Shown: positions 60,415 to 64,000 of the stretch, piece by piece
Layout of the letters: each line of letters opens with the position of its first letter
Position numbering within the stretch: position 1 is the first letter of the stretch
Source of the DNA: Drosophila miranda
Taxonomy: Eukaryota; Arthropoda; Insecta; Diptera; Drosophilidae
NCBI RefSeq assembly: GCF_003369915.1
Contig: NC_046675.1
Span: 29,636,001 to 29,700,000, forward strand
Length of the DNA: 64,000 nucleotides
Direction of reading: 5' to 3'
Made by a program: the position numbers and the translations under genes
Notes under the pieces: model-generated
Seen by the model: the letters and a program-made list of their open reading frames with translations, nothing else
What the model was told of the DNA's origin: nothing
The model's database searches: none

Positions 60415-61415
60415 TAATCCAGAGTGACTTTTCGATATACATATATAGCTAGTAATATTTTACGCAATATCAAAAGTGAGCAATATGGTTTCCAATCCTT
60501 GACGGAGAACGATTAACCTATTAGGAGCCAAGGGGGTATTTAAATTTTCCACCGAAAATAATGCAAATTTAATAATTTTAGCGCAGTTCAGGCGAAAGTT
60601 AGCGTGGTTATTTTTAAGTTCAGACCAAAGATGGCATGAAACTGCAAGAAGAATTTACAATCGTTAATTATTATTATTATTATTATATAAAGCTAATAAA
60701 TACTTAAAACTAGGTATTAACAAGGTATGGGGGCTATAGCTGCTGAGGCCTTAAGCTCACTATAGTATTATTATACGTTTGAGGATGTATGTACTTATAT
60801 ATGTACATATGTACAGGGTTGGTTCTATACGTTGTTATATGTTGTGAAGGAATTATTATCTAATATACTAATTGTGTATATGTATATGTACAGGGATGAT
60901 TGTTTATGAGGTTATATGTAGTGAATGATTTTTGATTGGTCTAGATAGTTGAGGATTATATTTGCGTTTTTGTTGTTAGGGTTGGAGATGTATTGCATGG
61001 GGTCGGTGTTATGGAATATTGAGGATCTTTGAAGAGAGAGGGCGGGGCATGTGTATAGTATGTGTCTTATGACAATCGCTAATATTTTTCGCCATTTACC
61101 TCAAGTAGTTGAACTATTTAAATATAGGGGGCATAAATGGACTAAGTTCGGCTTTTCATTATACGGGACGCTATATTGTTGTTGGGGAACCAAAATTGAG
61201 GCAAAAACGATCAAAGTATTTAAAATAAGGCAGTCAAGTAGAAAATACATTTATTAATCGGATTAAATTGTTCTATCTAGCTAATAATATTCCACGGAAT
61301 ATAAGAATTGAGGAAAATATAACTTGAATTCGTCAGTATATTTACGGTATATTTTTAAAATGAGACGGTATATTTCAGTGGGTCGGACGGTATATTTTCT
61401 CGACACGGTAACACT
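60415..61415 (+). repeat. Interspersed repeat, copy F (upstream of tgo), split by a later insertion
   Basis: Landmarks left to right: AGCTAGTAATATTTTACG, CCAATCCTTGACGGAGAACG, ACCGAAAATAATGCAAAT, AGCGCAGTTCAGGCG, CAAGAAGAATTTACAATCG; then an insertion; then the CGCCATTTACC/TCAAGTAGTTGAAC block, TAGGGGGCATAAATGG, ATATTCCACGGAATAT, GACGGTATATTTC, GGGTCGGACGGTATAT. The last end lies about 360 bp before the tgo start codon. The order and direction equal copy A and the reverse complement of copy C. Confidence 0.7.
60669..61071 (-). mobile_element. About 400-bp insertion with a (TAA)n tail inside repeat copy F
   Basis: It is flanked by 12-bp direct repeats ACAATCGTTAAT (60,657-60,668) and ACAATCGCTAAT (61,072-61,083), which appear only once, uninterrupted, in copy A (about 5,575). 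The left end is (ATT)n, i.e. a (TAA)n tail on the minus strand, as in I-type non-LTR retrotransposons. No coding frame. Probably a 5'-truncated or SINE-like copy. Confidence 0.6.
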
Positions 61416-61773
61416 GACACGCAGTAAACAGAGATTTTGTACAGATAAAAAAAAAAACAGGAAAAAAACTTGATTTAATGGTAAAAACGCGCATAAAACA
61501 ATTGAATAAAGGTGCTTAGGTGTGTTGAAAATTAACCCGCTTATATTAAATGTGAGTTGAGCCATGAATGATAGATGAAAAGAGCTTATCGTGCATTTGA
61601 CGAGCAAACACATACACACAACGTAGACAAAATACTAACCCCACCCCCGCCGTTTGGCTCTACCAACCATTTTCCAGAGCATAAGCGACCCAAATACAAT
61701 TAAAGCAGAAGCAGCAGAAAAAGAAGCGCGAGCGAACTGAAGAAACTTTTGTGCCTAATTACGTATTCCAATC

Positions 61774-63708
61774 ATGGATGAGGCGAACATACAGGACAAG
61801 GAGCGCTTTGCCAGTCGCGAGAACCACTGCGAGATCGAGAGACGGAGACGCAATAAAATGACGGCCTACATAACAGAGCTCTCGGACATGGTGCCCACAT
61901 GCAGTGCGCTGGCCAGAAAACCGGATAAATTGACCATACTTCGTATGGCTGTGGCGCATATGAAGGCTCTGCGGGGCACTGGGAACACCAGCAGCGATGG
62001 CACCTACAAACCCTCCTTTCTTACCGACCAGGAACTGAAGCATCTAATCCTGGAGGCCGCTGACGGGTTCCTCTTCGTGGTATCCTGTGATTCGGGTCGC
62101 GTGATCTACGTTTCCGACTCGGTGACGCCCGTGCTGAATTACACCCAGAGCGACTGGTACGGCACCAGTCTGTACGAGCACATACATCCCGATGACCGCG
62201 AGAAGATTCGCGAGCAGCTCTCCACCCAGGAATCACAGAATGCGGGACGTATCCTGGATCTCAAATCGGGCACGGTGAAAAAGGAGGGACATCAGTCTTC
62301 GATGAGATTGAGCATGGGCGCCCGTCGCGGTTTTATTTGTCGCATGCGCGTGGGTAATGTCAGCTCCGATTCCATGGTATCGGGACATCTGAATCGCCTG
62401 AAGCAGCGCAACTCCCTCGGACCCTCTCGCGATGGCACCAACTTTGCTGTGGTTCATTGCACGGGGTATATCAAGAATTGGCCGCCCACGGATATGTTCC
62501 CCAATATGCATATGGAGCGGGATGTAGACGACATGACGTCCCACTGCTGCCTGGTGGCCATCGGTAGGCTGCAGGTCACCTCCACGGCAGCGAATGACAT
62601 GAGCGGCTCAAACAATCAGAGTGAATTCATCACACGCCATGCCATGGACGGGAAATTCACGTTTGTCGATCAGCGTGTGCTAAACATTCTGGGCTACACC
62701 CCAACGGAGCTGCTAGGGAAGATTTGCTACGACTTCTTTCATCCCGAAGATCAGAGTCACATGAAGGAGAGCTTCGATCAGGTGCTCAAACAGAAAGGAC
62801 AGATGTTCTCTTTGCTCTACAGGGCACGGGCCAAGAATTCCGAATACGTTTGGCTGCGCACCCAGGCGTATGCCTTCCTCAATCCCTACACCGATGAAGT
62901 GGAATACATTGTGTGCACGAACAGCTCCGGGAAGACCATGCACGGTGCTCCGATTGACGCCGCTGCGGCCCACACACCTGAACAACAGCAACAACAGCAG
63001 CAGCAGCAGGAGCATGTTTATGTGCAGGCCCCTGGCGTGGATTACACACGCAGGGAACTCACTCCCGCTGGCAGTGCCACCAATGATGGGATGTACCAGA
63101 CCCACATGCTCAGCATGCAGGCGCCCACGCCACAGCAGCAGCAACAGCAGCGTCCGGGATCGGCCCAGAACACACCAGTGGGCTATGCCTACGATACAAC
63201 GCATTCGCCGTACAGCGCAGGTGGACCCTCGCCACTGGCCAAGATCCCCAAGTCGGGCACGTCACCTACGCCCGGGGCGCCCAATGCGTGGGGCGCACTG
63301 CGTCCGCAACAGCAACAGCAGCAACAACAACAGCCCGTCACCGAAGGCTATGCGTATCAGCAGACCAGCCCGGCACGGTCGCCGAGTGGACCAACCTACA
63401 CGCAGCTAAGCGCTGGCAATGGCAATCGGCAGCAGCAACCCCAACCGCAGGGACCATATCAGGCAGTACCACCGCCGCCACCACCGAATGCGCCGGGCAT
63501 GTGGGACTGGCAGAATGCAGGAGGTCACCCACATCCTCCCCATCCGACGGCGCATCCGCATCATCCGCATGCACATCCCGGGGGACCAGCCGGAGCCGGT
63601 CAGCCGCAAGGTCAGGAGTTCTCCGACATGCTCCAGATGCTCGATCACAGTGCACCCACAACATTCGAGGATTTGAACATAAATATGTTTAGTACACCGT
63701 TTGAGTAA
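61774..63708 (+). CDS. tgo: Tango, bHLH-PAS transcription factor (ARNT orthologue)
   Basis: A single intronless open frame of 644 residues (D. melanogaster about 642). The start [20 protein letters not shown] leads into the bHLH domain (about 13-66; basic ERRRRNKM, helix 2 [17 protein letters not shown]). PAS-A (about 85-235) begins [24 protein letters not shown] (about 290-395) includes [20 protein letters not shown] and [11 protein letters not shown]. The C-terminal third is a Gln/Pro/His-rich transactivation region with several CAG/CAA tracts and ends [14 protein letters not shown]. Tango is the shared dimer partner of Single-minded, Trachealess, Similar and Spineless in midline, tracheal, hypoxia and antennal programmes, acting in the nucleus. 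Gln-tract lengths are likely polymorphic. Confidence 0.98.
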   Translation: MDEANIQDKERFASRENHCEIERRRRNKMTAYITELSDMVPTCSALARKPDKLTILRMAVAHMKALRGTGNTSSDGTYKPSFLTDQELKHLILEAADGFLFVVSCDSGRVIYVSDSVTPVLNYTQSDWYGTSLYEHIHPDDREKIREQLSTQESQNAGRILDLKSGTVKKEGHQSSMRLSMGARRGFICRMRVGNVSSDSMVSGHLNRLKQRNSLGPSRDGTNFAVVHCTGYIKNWPPTDMFPNMHMERDVDDMTSHCCLVAIGRLQVTSTAANDMSGSNNQSEFITRHAMDGKFTFVDQRVLNILGYTPTELLGKICYDFFHPEDQSHMKESFDQVLKQKGQMFSLLYRARAKNSEYVWLRTQAYAFLNPYTDEVEYIVCTNSSGKTMHGAPIDAAAAHTPEQQQQQQQQQEHVYVQAPGVDYTRRELTPAGSATNDGMYQTHMLSMQAPTPQQQQQQRPGSAQNTPVGYAYDTTHSPYSAGGPSPLAKIPKSGTSPTPGAPNAWGALRPQQQQQQQQQPVTEGYAYQQTSPARSPSGPTYTQLSAGNGNRQQQPQPQGPYQAVPPPPPPNAPGMWDWQNAGGHPHPPHPTAHPHHPHAHPGGPAGAGQPQGQEFSDMLQMLDHSAPTTFEDLNINMFSTPFE

Positions 63709-64000
63709 TCCCTACAGTCCTATGCAATCCAATCCCACTCTATCTGCCGCGTCTCTCTCTCTTGACCATTTCTCAAGTGCAATCTATCGGAAAATTGTTG
63801 AAATAATTCAGCCAAAACGCAGACCCATGGTAATCTCGTAAATAGCAATTTAAGTACATAACGATGGGGCACGTACACAAGAATTCCGATATTCGTATCT
63901 TCATTTTGTCGGCCCCTCCCTAAACCCCGCTAATTCGCAAAAAGCTAAAGGTATTTGCAATTAAAGAGCACACAAGAGCGATATATATTTATTCAGAGCC
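63709..64000 (+). other. Start of tgo 3' UTR
   Basis: AT-rich sequence following the tango stop, to the window edge. No other feature seen. Confidence 0.5.

Noticed and set aside
1-64000. tRNA, rRNA, snoRNA or CRISPR-type arrays
   Set aside because: I saw no cloverleaf-type, rRNA-like or spacer-repeat pattern. Small snoRNAs or microRNAs in introns cannot be excluded by eye.

Overview
The window is animal nuclear DNA from a fruit fly (genus Drosophila). It holds orthologues of Relish, Nmdmc, hyrax, neuralized and tango in one block, which matches the 85C region of the D. melanogaster third chromosome (Muller element E) as I remember it. Short GT-AG introns of 57-75 nt, AT-rich spacers full of simple repeats, and a mini-me/DINE-1 type element fit Drosophila. 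Sequence drift from D. melanogaster and the interspersed repeats suggest an obscura-group species; that last step is inference.

Layout, left to right. (1) 1-1.6 kb: the 3' end of an ionotropic-receptor-like gene (+), apparently lying inside an intron of a coiled-coil gene (-). (2) 5.8-10 kb: the chaperonin subunit gene CCT7 (+, 5 exons); its last intron hosts, on the opposite strand, a domesticated piggyBac-transposase gene that has lost all three catalytic aspartates. (3) 10.4-13.5 kb: a MADF-BESS regulator (+) and a small secreted coiled-coil protein of unknown role (-). (4) 13.5-25.9 kb: mostly non-coding, AT-rich, with one PNRC-type gene (-, 21.3-22.2 kb). (5) 25.9-26.7 kb: a small HCFC1R1-like gene (-). 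(6) 28.1-33.7 kb: a lone promoter-like segment, a near-identical 414-bp tandem duplication, a kappaB-like site, then Relish (+). (7) 34.2-37.8 kb: Nmdmc (+) and hyrax (-), tail to tail. (8) 39.1-58.5 kb: neuralized (+) with two alternative first coding exons 7.5 kb apart and large regulatory introns. (9) 61.8-63.7 kb: tango (+), intronless.

The genes do not form one pathway. They are neighbours with housekeeping roles (CCT7, hyx, Nmdmc), immune roles (Rel) and developmental roles (neur, tgo). The most unusual architecture is an interspersed repeat of about 0.3-1 kb present in six places. Each copy lies upstream of a gene start and each has the same end facing its gene, including two copies that face apart between the divergent hyx and neur. 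Other points of interest are the catalytically dead piggyBac gene inside CCT7, the tandem duplication upstream of Relish, and an altered caspase/IKK region in Relish. Exon boundaries were read by eye from GT-AG signals, reading phase and family alignment from memory; no database search was run.
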